DNA of 64,000 nt from Primulina eburnea (taxonomy: Eukaryota; Streptophyta; Magnoliopsida; Lamiales; Gesneriaceae), in NCBI RefSeq assembly GCF_022965805.1, contig NC_133102.1:3728885-3792884 (forward strand). The letters are read 5' to 3'. Under the pieces are notes generated by a model. It saw nothing but the letters and a program-made list of their open reading frames with translations. It was not told where the DNA came from and made no database searches. A program made the position numbers and the translations under genes. Positions 1-10,899 of this stretch are shown piece after piece (position 1 is the first letter of the stretch; every line of letters starts with the position of its first letter).

Positions 1-129
1 AGATTCGTTATATCTTAATATATATATTTCGAATCGGGACAAATTTAATACAATTGTGATTTCATGAACATTTAATTTGACGTAAGTAACCGGTTCGATT
101 ATTAAAAATTATATTTTGGTATGAGCATG

Positions 130-288
130 TGACGGTGTCATCTTTATATAGTGTCAACCATACTGATATTTACAATAAAAAGTAATACTCATAGCATAAA
201 AAGTAATAATTTCTCATTGATGATCCAAACAAGAGATACGTCTCACAAAATACGACCTGTGAGACCGTCTAACACAAGTTTTTGTCTT
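130..288 (+). repeat. Short interspersed GTGAGAC repeat, copy 1
   Basis: Diverged copy of a ~170-bp repeat seen many times in this window. Shared blocks in order are a GTGAGACGGTCTCAC-type end, GTCAACCATACTGATATT, a double AAAAAGTAATA block, a GATGA(C/T)CC block and a second GTGAGACCGTCT end followed by ACAAGTTTTTGTC. The forward orientation is defined by that order. Confidence 0.75.
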
Positions 289-451
289 ATCGTAATGTAT
301 TTCGATTATATTATGATAATTTTGATTTATTTTTAACTTTGAGAGAATATAATCATCTGCTCCAAATCGTGTTATATTTTACTCAAACAAATCTCGTTTA
401 CACGAATTATTAAAAATCAAACACACTAAATATTATATGTGAACAAGATAC

Positions 452-486
<35 letters not shown>

Positions 487-951
487 GAGGAATCATATAT
501 TTTTTCTGTAATTTACTGTGTATTTTTTTTTTGTATTGTTTAGTCGGTTTAATTTTTCATAATTCATGAAAATATGATTTGTTTGATTAAATTATAGCAC
601 GGTTTAGAACACCAAATAAAACAAACGATTTCATCCCAAGTCATATGATGTACTTGATGCTCCTAATTGTATTATTTTTTCTCAGACAAGTGTCGTTTGA
701 ACGAATTATTAAAAAATATTTCAATCTTTTATCTTACTTGAAATATTTATAAAATAAATAAATACATGAAACTAATGTTTTGTCATTGTATTTTGTTTAT
801 ATATAATGTTTGATTTTTTGTTTAAAAAGAAAAGATTAATGAAATATTTATCTGTAATTTATTGTATTTTGTTTATATATAATGTTCGAAACTTTTAATT
901 TATAATAATTCATACAAACAGAACTTGTATAAACATAAGAGTAAATCTCTT

Positions 952-1121
952 GAAATACGGTCTCACGAATCTTTATATGTGAGATGAGTCAGCCCTACCA
1001 ATATTCACAATAAAAAGTAATACTTTTAGCACAAAAAAAAAATATTTTTTTATTGATGACACAAACAAGATATCCGTCTTACAAAATACGACTTGTTAGA
1101 TCGTCTCACACAAATTTTTGC
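952..1121 (+). repeat. Short interspersed GTGAGAC repeat, copy 2
   Basis: It has the same block order as copy 1: GGTCTCACGAATCTTTAT, then CAATATTCACAATAAAAAG, then GATGACACAAACAAGATA, then GTCTCACACAAATTTTTGCC. The central A-run has expanded. Confidence 0.8.
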
Positions 1122-1409
1122 CTAAACATGGTATAGACACGATTTATAACAACAAATATAAGATAGGAGTCGTCCTTCATAGTATTTATTCAATGATAAA
1201 ATCACAAATTAACACGAATGTTGTAATTACTCACACTATTATAATCTGGTCAATGTGATTTTAATATTCAACGCTGAAATGTGGTGGATTTAATTAACGA
1301 TCACATTCCATAAAATTCATAAAATCCATCAGTGATTCAAATCTTCACTGTCTCTATCAATGGGCTTTAAATGATAATTATTTCTCGGTGGTAATACATT
1401 TATTACCCC

Positions 1410-1419
1410 ACGTACGTAC

Positions 1420-1473
<54 letters not shown>

Positions 1474-1481
1474 GTACATAC

Positions 1482-1532
<51 letters not shown>
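1410..1532. repeat. Compound CATA/TA microsatellite, duplicated
   Basis: Two blocks of the same design lie in tandem. Each is CGTACGTACATACATA-like DNA followed by a pure TA run (about 1431-1470 and 1495-1532). The second block looks like a duplication of the first. The DNA is purely low-complexity and highly mutable. Confidence 0.85.
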
Positions 1533-1535
<3 letters not shown>

Positions 1536-1670
1536 CATCTCATCCAATGGATGAGTGACACTTCATCGATGTTCACATAGGTGTGCACGGTAGGTGTGCA
1601 GCATATCAAAATTATATATATATATATGTATATGAGACAGTACTGATGTGTTATTTTCCAGTGAATTAAG

Positions 1671-2120
1671 ATGATGAGATCCATCTTACCTATAATACTC
1701 CTCCTCTCGCTCTCGACCATTAATTCTATACGAGCACGATCCATGGAAAGCAAAAAAAAATGTTTCGTCATGAAAAAGTTTGAAGTATTCGTTGTGAGCA
1801 ATCTCCCTGCCAACACTCCGATGTTGTCCGTGAAATGTTGGTCGAAAGACGACGACCTCGGAACCCACACGCTCGCTCCGGGTCAAAATTTTAACTTCCG
1901 TTTTTGCGAGAGCTTATTCGGTAGCTTGTTCACGTGTTATCTGTCGTGGAAAGAAAAGGGCAAAACTCTCGATGTGTATAACTCGCGTTGGATCGATCCA
2001 CTGTGCAATATTACCGGTCAGTGTTATTGGTTCGCGAAAGAAGATGGTATCTATTTCTCGGATACAAACCCTCCCATGGAACTAGAGAAACAGTACGACT
2101 GGTTGCAACCTGCAGCATGA
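1671..2120 (+). CDS. S-protein homologue (plant self-incompatibility S1 family)
   Basis: A single-exon secreted protein of 149 residues belonging to the S1/SPH family, small cysteine-rich secreted proteins first known as Papaver pistil S-determinants and present as large, mostly uncharacterised families in plants. A hydrophobic signal peptide spans about residues 1-22. The mature part shows the family order: a hydrophobic beta strand (VFVVSNLP), the KCWSKDDDLGTH motif, an APGQNFNF block, FRFC and FTCYLSW, then the CNITGQCYW segment before the DGIYF end. The usual four conserved cysteines are present, with an NIT glycosylation site. The first ATG is used; a second Met follows directly. A broken paralogue lies 1.2 kb downstream, so this is probably a small local family. 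The function of this member cannot be deduced; a role in self-incompatibility is not implied. Confidence 0.9.
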   Translation: MMRSILPIILLLSLSTINSIRARSMESKKKCFVMKKFEVFVVSNLPANTPMLSVKCWSKDDDLGTHTLAPGQNFNFRFCESLFGSLFTCYLSWKEKGKTLDVYNSRWIDPLCNITGQCYWFAKEDGIYFSDTNPPMELEKQYDWLQPAA

Positions 2121-3060
2121 TTTCATTCATTCCTACGTTGTCAAATCTTTAATTGGTTTTGATCGCGAAAATAAGATGGAATCTTGAATAATCTTATGTT
2201 CATGGATTGTGTTTTTTTCTTGGAAATTCACGGCCGCTACCGCCCCGAGTGACTTGTTTTTTCTTGATATTTTTTACACATAACATTTTTTCTTATTTTT
2301 CGGTTGTCTGAGGTTTTATTTGTCAATAGTTCAACCATGATTTAAAAAATTATAACTCAAGTACAAATAAAAACATGCCTCCGTCTTTCATAATTTAGAC
2401 GTCATTGAACTGTTGTCTTGAAAGTTTTTGGTATAATAGGTAAATAATTATACGATGGATGCAAACACGTTTTCATGAAAATAATAGATTTTAATTTGTT
2501 TTCCTAGTCAGCGCGTCAATTAGCATTTACAAACTTATCTAAACATAGAATATCTTCCCAAAAAGAAAATCGTATAATTATTTTATGCATTTCCTTTTCA
2601 TTTAATGCACAAAATCCTTAAATCCAATCAAATTTTAACACATAATTTAGTATCATTTCAAATGTCTTTTTACAAAAATCAAAAATAAATAAAGAAATCT
2701 TTGTAAATAAAGTGAATCAACATACACACATATATATATATATATATATACAGTTTTGTTACGTTACTCACCTTTATGTCTATTACTCAGGTAACACTCA
2801 CTTATTGAATGTGATGAAACGTATCAAAATTGTATATCCAATAAGTTAGCGTCACTTCACTTTTGAGCACATTATTGATGATGTGAGTATCAAATTTTAG
2901 ATAACTAAAATAGATAAATTTTATATAATTTAAGGATATTATTGTCATTTAACTAAAAATTAAACTTGAAAACAATTATTCTTTAAACACTGAAACTTTA
3001 GTTCGTATTGGGTTCCCAAACACTTCTTATTTTAGTTTCTCATAAATTTCATAATAGGTA
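2121..3060. other. AT-rich spacer between two S-protein homologues
   Basis: It probably contains the 3' UTR of the intact S-protein homologue. A short TA microsatellite is at about 2731-2751. No coding sequence or recognisable element was seen. Confidence 0.5.
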
Positions 3061-3207
3061 AAAACTTGTGTGAGACGGATCTTTAATTAGGTCATCCATG
3101 AAAAAGTATTATTTTTTATGCTAAAAGTATTGCTTTTTATTGTGAATATCAGTATGGTTGACCCGTCTCACAGATTAAGATCTGTGAGACGGTCTCACAT
3201 GAGACTC
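3061..3207 (-). repeat. Short interspersed GTGAGAC repeat, copy 3 (reverse)
   Basis: Reverse-oriented copy: AAAACTTGTGTGAGACGG, then GGTCATCCATGAAAAAGTATTA, then TTTTATTGTGAATATCAG, then TTGACCCGTCTCACAGATTA, ending in GTGAGACGGTCTCACATGAGA. It is well preserved. Confidence 0.85.
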
Positions 3208-3345
3208 ACTCTCATAATAATCTTTACAATCATCACTTTAAAATAAGCAAAAACTCTCCAAAACACTCCCTTAATTCACTCTATTATATAAATTGAACTT
3301 TAGAGATTGTAAATAGGTAAAGATCAATCTATATATTATCCAAAT

Positions 3346-3570
3346 ATGAGATTCATCTCATCGATAATATTTCTCATCATCACGCTCTCAACTGTTTTTC
3401 GCTGAGCACAATAATGTACTTTAGTGAACAAGTACAATGTTTTCGTCTTTCTCAATTTATCTCCCAATACTCCGAAATCGTCCTTGAAATGTTGGTCTAA
3501 AGACGACGATTTTGGAAACCATACACTTGCTCCGGGCCAAAATTTCAACTTCAGCAGAAGTGCATGGGGG
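3346..3570 (+). pseudogene. Broken S-protein homologue
   Basis: This is a decayed paralogue of the gene at 1671. An ATG at 3346 opens an 18-residue hydrophobic signal-like segment ending in Arg, then a TGA (3403-3405) and a TAA (3412-3414) follow in the same frame. The frame then reads on from about 3424 with VFVFLNLSPNTPKSSLKCWS, DDDFGNHTLAPGQNFNF, closely parallel to the intact gene. Homology stops abruptly after the NFNF block (about 3555): the cysteine-rich second half is missing and the following DNA is unrelated AT-rich sequence. Two stops plus the 3' truncation make a functional product very unlikely. Confidence 0.85.
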
Positions 3571-5269
3571 TACAATATGTTTATTTTAATTTGGTTATCA
3601 ATTAGCAATCTGATTCGTGAAATGATAATGATAATCTACACAATTAATTAACCAAGAAACATCGATACTTAGCTAACTTTCGGTAAAATAATATTTTCTA
3701 TTCTAAAACTATTAAGTTCTTGAATTTAATCAAAATGATTTTGTTTTATTTGTTTATTGTTTTATTTAATATAATAAGGTGTACTTAAATTTCCATATTT
3801 TATAATTATATAAATATGATTTTACTAGTTTTCATATCATATTTAATTTTTTAAATAAATATCATAACTAAATCAAAATTTGATAAACAAAATATATTGT
3901 ATATGATATGACATCTCAAAAGCCCATTCCCGAACTAAGGAAGCCCAGAAATGTAGAGCCCGTAAAAGATTGAAGCCCGGCCCATTATATTATAATTATT
4001 TAAAAAAAAATTGATGACATTTTTATTTTCTAATAATAATTATTTTTATACAAATCATTTTAAATTTAATAATTAAACATACACATAATATAAGATACCT
4101 TATTTATAGAAGAGCCGATACTTTACTTGGATTGTCAGATAAATTTATATCTAAATATTATATTACATATGATGGCACGAAATTAATAATTCGAAATCAG
4201 CAAAAAATGTACATAAGAGACGGTTTTATGAATCTATATCAGTGAGACGAAGGGTAAATATTTACACTGAAAAATAATATTTTAGACATAAAAAAACAAT
4301 GATTTTTATGAGACGAATCAAATATGTATCATAAAATTGATTCACGAGACAATCTCAAAATTTTTTTTAATGTTAATTCACACATGAATCCTTTTACAAA
4401 CCAAACATTATTTTGACCCACAAGTAAATATTTTAATCCCTTTCCTATATTTAAATATGTTATTCCATACTTCTCTTGTCATATTCAAATTAGTATATAA
4501 AAATATATTCTAAGTTGTATACTTTATCCTTAATCGCCAACTAGAGGTAGGGTCACCCACAAAATTTATACATTTTTTTCTCATCAAACTTAAATTTCAC
4601 AATACATACATAGGTCAAATATATTAAGCAATGACTCGATTTTTATGATACAAAGTATTATATTATTCGTGATTAGTCGAATAGCTTTTTATAGTAGATG
4701 AATCTAACGTGAAACGATCTAATAGATCTATATATATAAGATAAATCAACATGATAATTGAGTGAAAACTAACATAAAAAGTAATATTTTTTCATGTATA
4801 AAGCCAGATAAGTTAAGTATATTATAAAATTGATTCGTAAGATATTCTCATAATACGATTTTTTTTTTTTTATAGTATGTTCAATTTATTTATGCTATAA
4901 AAATCTTTGTGAATGTGAATTAGTGGTTATATACAATATACTTATCCATTATTTGATACTATGCCTTTGGTATCTTTGTTTGGTATCCCCACGTCGATAC
5001 TTTCTTTCTTTGGGGGTAAAGTAAAAGAGTTACTTTTTAAAAATTTCTCCCTTTTTAAAATCTTTTTTTTTCATAGGTCTCGTGGCAATGCAAACATATA
5101 CATACATACACACACATAAAGCATTGCTTTTAAATAAAATACATGTAGATATACCAATTGAAGCTAAGGCCTAAATTTTCTTGCAACTTGCTAAGGTTGG
5201 CTAAGGATAATATATATGTTAGCATATGATGTACGCGTTTCTTGTTTGTATAGTCTATTTTTTGTAAGA

Positions 5270-5449
5270 CAAAAAACTTGTGTGAGACGGTCTCACGTAT
5301 CCTATTTTGTGAGACATATATCTTATTTGGGTCATCCATGAAAAATTATTACTTTTTATACTAAGAGTATTATTGATTTTTATTGTGAATATCGGTAGGG
5401 TTAACCCGTCTCACAGATAAAGATTCGTGAGACTGTTTCACAAAAGACA
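5270..5449 (-). repeat. Short interspersed GTGAGAC repeat, copy 4 (reverse)
   Basis: Reads AAAAAACTTGTGTGAGACGG, then TGGGTCATCCATGAAAAATTA, a Lys/Ile-like A/T core, GGGTTAACCCGTCTCACAGA, then GATTCGTGAGACTGTTTCAC. It is a full-length copy. Confidence 0.85.
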
Positions 5450-5803
5450 TACGCTTTTTGTAACGAAATTATCTTCCAATTAAAATTATCGAATAAGGTA
5501 AAATGACTGGATCAACTAAGTAAATACAAAATTTGTGGGAAACAATTATTTCCGCATAATAATCTAATATTAGTTAACAAATTTTGATTTGTGTACGTGC
5601 GATACATTCGCTGGTGGCTAATTGTTTTAAAAAATTAATTAATTTTGTTTATAAAAAAATGTCATTTTCTCATTAATAATAATATAATATCGATTGTTCA
5701 TTTATATATGTGTGTTTATTTTTCGATAATTAAGGTTTTATATTATTTCTGTAGAAATATTATTGCGATTTTTCCGGTAAATAAAGTTACTAAAAAAAAA
5801 ATG

Positions 5804-5979
5804 GCAAAAACTTGTGTGAGACGGTCTCACGGGTTATATTTGTGAGACGGATCTCTTCTTTGGGTAATCCATGAAAAAGTATTACTTATTATGCTAAGAG
5901 TATTACTTTTTATTGTAAATATGGGTAGGGTTGACCCGTCTCACGGATTAAGATCCGTGAGACGGTCTCACATAAGACC
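5804..5979 (-). repeat. Short interspersed GTGAGAC repeat, copy 5 (reverse)
   Basis: This is the best preserved copy. Both ends carry the palindrome GTGAGAC-G-GTCTCAC: near 5815-5830 and again near 5957-5972. The internal GTTGACCCGTCTCACGGATT forms a further partial inverted match to the right end. Confidence 0.9.
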
Positions 5980-6910
5980 TACTCAAAAAAAATATACGAT
6001 GAATAGTCATTTTCTGAATTGCTTCTCTGGTATGGATCATGTGATATTCTCCATTCCTAAAATATAATCATGTAAGAAATTTTTTACAAAATATATAATA
6101 CCGTTCTCTATTTTCCTATATTTCATAATTATATTTTCTTAATTCTGCGACAAAATCGTTGCTGAATTTGCTTACAAAAGTCTACATACCAATTAATAAA
6201 GTTAATTTACTGATCATCGATGATCATAATGTTTGAGTTTGAAATTTTAATTTAACATCATTGTGTTCAATTTGTTTTTTAAATACCACTATTATATACA
6301 GATATGTATATATGATCCACATATATTGTGCACACTTATGTGAATACCGATATAATGACACTTGCTTCTTAAAATTGTATATCAAATAGGTGAGTGTCTG
6401 TGGGGACCCGGACGCTAATCATGTTCTTAATCATCATTGGGACTAATTAATCAATTATAAAACAGGGTCTAAATTTTTTTTAAAATACAAAGCGGAAACG
6501 TAATGTAATTTAATCAAATTACATATTAAACATGAACATACAAATCTTGTGTTATCTACAAGAGTTCAACTAGGTTCAACTACATATCAGTGCTGAATCC
6601 TCTGTTGCTTCGAAGCCCGGATCTCCACGCTATCTAATATTCTCTCATCATCTTCTTGACCCTGATCCAGCCCCACCTGTTGTCATGCACACATACAAAA
6701 CAAGACAACAGCCGGATAACTCCGGTGAGATATAAATATCCCAGTATAAACAATGTAAACATGCAATCATATAAAAGCATATACGACAGCATATATAAGA
6801 AATATTCTTAACCTGTATCAAATCAGAATACATAAATCAATATCAAACATTCAATAATCATGAATGGCATAAACAATGTAAATCAACATGTCATATCAAA
6901 CTCAACTCAA

Positions 6911-6967
6911 CCGACGCGTCGTCTCAGACTCGACTCCACTGACGCGTCGTCTCAGACTCGACTCAAC
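6911..6967. repeat. Two 27-bp direct repeats with GACGCGTCGTC core
   Basis: Inside the solo LTR the block CGACGCGTCGTCTCAGACTC plus CACTC-type tail occurs twice in direct succession. The ACGCGT core is palindromic. Confidence 0.7.
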
Positions 6968-7077
6968 TCTATCCTAGGGATCCCGATGTCTGAATAATAA
7001 TAATTATACCGAATCTCAGTCGATAGGAATGAATCAATCCCTAACGGCATCGATATAATTCATATATCCAGTGTCTG

Positions 7078-7300
7078 GGCGAATCAGCCGCAGAATTGAC
7101 GACTCAGTCAATAACCCGACGAATCAGCCGGTAATTAGGCGAATCAGCTAATAATCAGACAACTCAGCCTGTAATTAAGCGAATCAGCTTAAGTTTAGAC
7201 GAATCAGTCAATAACCAGACGAATCAGCCGGTGACTAGGCGAATCAGCCTATGACTCAACGACTCAGTAATCAATACGCACAGTCAATATCTAAGCAACT
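7078..7300. repeat. Degenerate 20-bp tandem repeats (GAATCAGC unit)
   Basis: About ten units with a 20-bp period lie inside the solo LTR. Each has a GAATCAGC(C/T) or AACTCAGC core followed by a variable AT-rich half, for example GAATCAGCCGGTAATTAGGC and GAATCAGCTAATAATCAGAC. The period stays at 20 across most of the block although the sequence has diverged. Confidence 0.75.
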
Positions 7301-8017
7301 CAATCAATGACTAACGAATCAGCAGTCATTACATGCAGTGGCTATAAATCAATAGACTACAATCATCAATCTCATCAATTACTAGAATCAATGTAATAAA
7401 CTAAGTATGTGATTTAGGGAAACTCGAGTCAAACCTTCCTCGAGTTGTGCAATACCAACACAACATTAATTTATACCTTTCTTGTTGTCGCTCTGATACA
7501 ATCGAAGTCTTGATTCAACGTCTGTCACTGTTCAATATGGCAATGACAATATCAATATTCTGTATCAATATTCTAATCAATTCAAAACATCTCTGTTTTA
7601 TCAAATTCTGACGGTACAACCGTACCATCTTACGATACTAATAATACTATATCCGTATATATCAATTCCAATCATTTACAATCAACCACGGTACCAATCT
7701 GGTATCAATTCTAGTCAATTTCATTCTGAAATTCATAACAATTCCATATTCAATCCGTTTCTTAATCTGACTTCGATTCTACGCTGTCTGACATGTCAAG
7801 AACAACATATATGACGTGTATTCAATTCTAACAACATCATAATTTCAAAGCATGTCAAAACGTAGTAAAACTTACGTCCAGTTATAGCCTACGTCGATAG
7901 GAACTCGATACCGAAGTCGGATTCAAAATCGGACGGGCGGATTTCTCAGAAAAGGCGTAAGGATTTTCTTCTTCAATCCCTCGACCCTTTTCTCAATTCT
8001 CCTGACTGAATTTCGTT

Positions 8018-8020
<3 letters not shown>

Positions 8021-8092
<72 letters not shown>
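8021..8092. repeat. Long TA dinucleotide microsatellite
   Basis: A pure TA run of about 70 bp inside the solo LTR sits immediately beside the GC-rich palindrome array. In the inferred minus orientation it follows that array, where a TATA box would be expected. Confidence 0.95.
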
Positions 8093-8095
<3 letters not shown>

Positions 8096-8144
8096 CACGC
8101 ACATGCAAACTGACGAGTGGCTCTTTCTTCATGCAACACGTCTC

Positions 8145-8356
8145 GCGCTCGAGCGGTAAGAAAGTACCGCTCGGGCGCGAACTCGGCGCTCGGGCGGTGA
8201 CAATCTGCCGCCCGGGCGCGAGGTTCTCTGTCCGGATGCTCCTCCATTGGCGCTCGAGCGGTACTATTCTACCGCTCGGGCGCCACCTCTTCTGCCCGAG
8301 ACTCTTCTTTGTTGAACATTGGCGCTCGGGCGGTCTCTTTCTACCGCTCGGGCGCC
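8145..8356. repeat. Array of four 13-8-13 quasi-palindromic units
   Basis: Four units each contain two near-inverted arms separated by exactly 8 bp: 8145-8178, 8186-8219, 8249-8284 and 8321-8356. The left arm is (G)GCGCTCG(A/G)GCGGT and the right arm is ACCGCTCGGGCGC(C). The spacers differ: AAGAAAGT, GACAATCT, ACTATTCT and CTCTTTCT. Both arms also contain the direct 10-mer CGCTCGRGCG, so units are at once direct and inverted repeats. The array lies in the solo LTR next to the TA run. Confidence 0.9.
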
Positions 8357-8514
8357 ACATGTTCTGCCCGAAAATCACATAACTCATATGTGTTACCCAA
8401 TTTGGTCTCGGAGTGGTCCAACTATACTCATATCCGTTCCTTATCAATAAATCAGCTCAGATTACGTTAATCATTTCAGATTACATTAATCAAATTCTTG
8501 GGCATTACAGTGTC

Positions 8515-10410
8515 ACTTCAACGATGTGTTACAAGATATATATGGAGAAACCTAAATGTGCACTAAAAACTAGCGATGTAGTAAGGTGAACAAAACAGTA
8601 GACAATGCTGAAAATAAAGCAAACCGAGGCCTGTATGAAATACAATGTCCTTAAAACAGATTCGACCCCTCGGGATGTGCTTCGAGGATGAACTCGGGCG
8701 TCTGTTTCCCAGGATATAACGGAACAACCAGTAGTACCTTATCACGAGGTACCACTGCGGCGAACTGAAGTGTACCTGAACTTTATCACGAGACAGAGTA
8801 ACGACATAGGAGCAGCAGCCGGTGGAAGCAGCGGGAGCCGAAACAGGAAAACAAGAGCAGCTTCGGAAATATCAGAATGCAGGGGAGTGTTTTTTTGGAT
8901 GTTTTTGAATGACTATGTTGCCTCTATATATATGCACACTCCGACTACATATGAACAACCACGGTTGGCCATCTGAAAGGCCAAAGGTCAGCCCAGCTGG
9001 AGCACCAAAGGTCAGTCCAGCTGGAGCACCAAAGGTCATTTCAGTTTGGAATACCAATGGTCAGCTGAAATACCAAAGGTCATGTTCCATATGTAAATTT
9101 TCGAAAATAAAAATAGCAAAAGCCAGGTGAACCATGGTGGGAAATTTTGTCTTGATTGGTCCGACATTCGACGCACTCAGGTCGCGCTCGTACGCTTGCA
9201 CACAAGTCAAGCCTTTTTCCACTGCAAATTGGGCTCATGATTTGCACCCCCTGCGTCTGTGTGCGCGAGAGAGAGCCTCTTGACCAATCATTGTTACACC
9301 TCCATAAAGTGTAACACAATATAAACTCACCAATGTTATGTTCATTTTCCAATGTAGGACATTTCCCACTTGCCATCTACTAGGCTTTGTCCAATTTCTC
9401 ATTCAAAGAACAAGCTCAATAAGCCTATATAAGTCCAACACGATATTCACATAAGTGTGCTCGGTGTACATGTCCTATATATATATATATATATATAGAC
9501 ACATAGGTTAAGACCCATAGTGATCCGATTTTACGAAAATAAATCTATTTAAATAAGTAATATATAATATTATCATAACTATAATATTTAATATGCTTTA
9601 GGAATTCACATATTATAATAAATTACATATTTAATATAACTGTATTATCGTTATCTAAATAATAATTAAAAATTATAATAAAATTTTACGAATCAACTCG
9701 ATTTATTAATGATTATTATAATGATTCATATATATAATAATCATTATTTTATACATGTATCTTATGTACATATATCGTGTGTACGTCGTTCACTACTGTA
9801 CGTTATAATTGAGAGGTAAGTTGTCTATAATATGAATCATTATTGATATTAAGATCACACTCACTTTCATGCATTGATCGTTGATTCAAAAAGTCTGAAT
9901 GGGATCCCAACATTAATACGCTGTGTTGACATACTTGTGACGATGCAAGCTTGGAATCTGATATTAACAATTCATATTTTTAAATATAATTTTTAGACAA
10001 ATTTTAATGTAATATGAGTTATTTGTCCGATTTATATAAATAAATTTAAAATAAATATTATTTATGTGGTCTAAAAAAAATATTTTTTTAATTTTATTTT
10101 TCTCAATGACTTAAGAGCTTGGGCAAACATGTCAACATTCTAGTCTACCTTTTGAAAGCTATGGTTATCTGCATGATGTTTGTTTGTTTTTTAAATTTTT
10201 TTTTTATGGAATAAAAAACCACGTATGCGTTCAATTACAGTCTTTCCCTTCCTTTTTCTATTTATTTTTTAAAATTCATATATCAAAATTATAAATTATA
10301 ATGTAGTCTATAACTATTTCTGATAATTATATTTTGATCATCATTTAAATATAAATCAAATGAATTATAAAAAATATTGTATGAGTATATAACGTGTGCA
10401 TCGGTGTACT
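8515..10410. other. Intergenic DNA, partly GC-richer, unrecognised
   Basis: From about 8560 to 9400 the composition is more balanced than its surroundings, and short open frames occur on both strands, but none shows a domain I recognise. A 24-bp tandem repeat lies at 8977-9060. From 9400 to 10400 it is AT-rich with a TA microsatellite at 9477-9497 and no coding signal. Part of the balanced stretch may be a remnant of an unidentified transposon. Confidence 0.4.
8977..9060. repeat. 24-bp tandem repeat, about three units
   Basis: The unit (C)AAAGGTCAGYCCAGCTGGAGC is repeated; the third copy diverges into CAAAGGTCATTTCAGTTTGG, with a fourth, weaker copy near 9055-9085. Confidence 0.75.
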
Positions 10411-10412
10411 AG

Positions 10413-10420
10413 TATATATA
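10413..10420 (+). promoter_or_regulatory. Candidate TATA box of the pectate lyase gene
   Basis: TATATAAA lies about 480 bp upstream of the start codon. This implies a long leader, which contains a CT-rich tract just before the ATG (10863-10895). The assignment is by sequence and position only. Confidence 0.35.
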
Positions 10421-10899
10421 AAGTTTGGAAACGAGGTGATATATAAAGTTGCAGAAATACACAAGAATTTATCTTTGGTTAGCAAGATAGGAATCTGTTA
10501 CAAAAAGGGCAGCCAGAAACAGAACATATTCACACCAAAAACCCACAAAACACACACACACCGCTCCCAAGTCCCAATAGCAGCCACCCCTCCAAATCCG
10601 AACAGAGTCCCTCCCCTTTTTTTCATCTGGCAAAAAACCCAAAAAACTTGTGAGAAAAATAAGACCAAAAACACAATCCCATTTTACTTAACTCGATCCC
10701 AGATTAACACAAAGATTATTCTATATAACAGACAATTTCTTGTAATGGTTAGGTATCCCAAATCCCCTATTCAATAGTCAAGAAAGAAATCTCTTCCTTT
10801 CTTTAGTGTATCCTTTACAGAAACAGATAATAACAATTTTAACAATAGCACATCATCATATACTCTTCTTCCCCCCTATTGTCCTTCTTTCTTCAAAGA

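Larger units (their letters stand above)
1..1670. other. AT-rich intergenic DNA, no gene seen
   Basis: I see no coding region here. The stretch holds an ATA-type triplet microsatellite near 452-485, two diverged copies of the short interspersed repeat listed separately, and a compound CATA/TA microsatellite at about 1410-1532. The promoter of the S-protein homologue must lie at its right end, but the TA-rich run at 1613-1630 makes any TATA box assignment arbitrary. Confidence 0.6.
3571..6398. other. AT-rich intergenic DNA with repeats, no gene
   Basis: I see no gene. Two well-kept reverse copies of the short interspersed repeat (5270-5449, 5804-5979) and weak, highly diverged relatives near 4205-4360 and 4655-4855 are the only recognisable structures. 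Confidence 0.55.
6399..8509 (-). mobile_element. Solo LTR of a Ty3/gypsy-like retrotransposon
   Basis: A 2,111-bp element begins TGTGGGGACCCGG and ends GGGCATTACA, so it has the 5'-TG...CA-3' ends of an LTR. It is flanked on both sides by GTGTC (6394-6398 and 8510-8514), a 5-bp target duplication. No primer site, polypurine tract or gag/pol lies inside, so it is a single LTR left by LTR-LTR recombination. The first ~440 bp match the truncated copy at 46401. The minus orientation is inferred from the parallel with the oriented LTRs at 40461, which also begin TGTxGxGACCCG on the plus strand. It contains 20-bp tandem repeats, a long TA run and an array of GC-rich quasi-palindromes. Confidence 0.85.

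Noticed and set aside
8145..8356. The 13-8-13 geometry resembles loxP-type tyrosine recombinase sites
   Set aside because: The arms are not loxP-like, the units are inside a retrotransposon LTR, and no recombinase gene is nearby. Geometry alone is not evidence.
7923..8447. Long frames on both strands with TyrIle runs and RPSGR-type repeats
   Set aside because: They are translations of the TA microsatellite and the GC-rich palindromes of the solo LTR, not protein genes.
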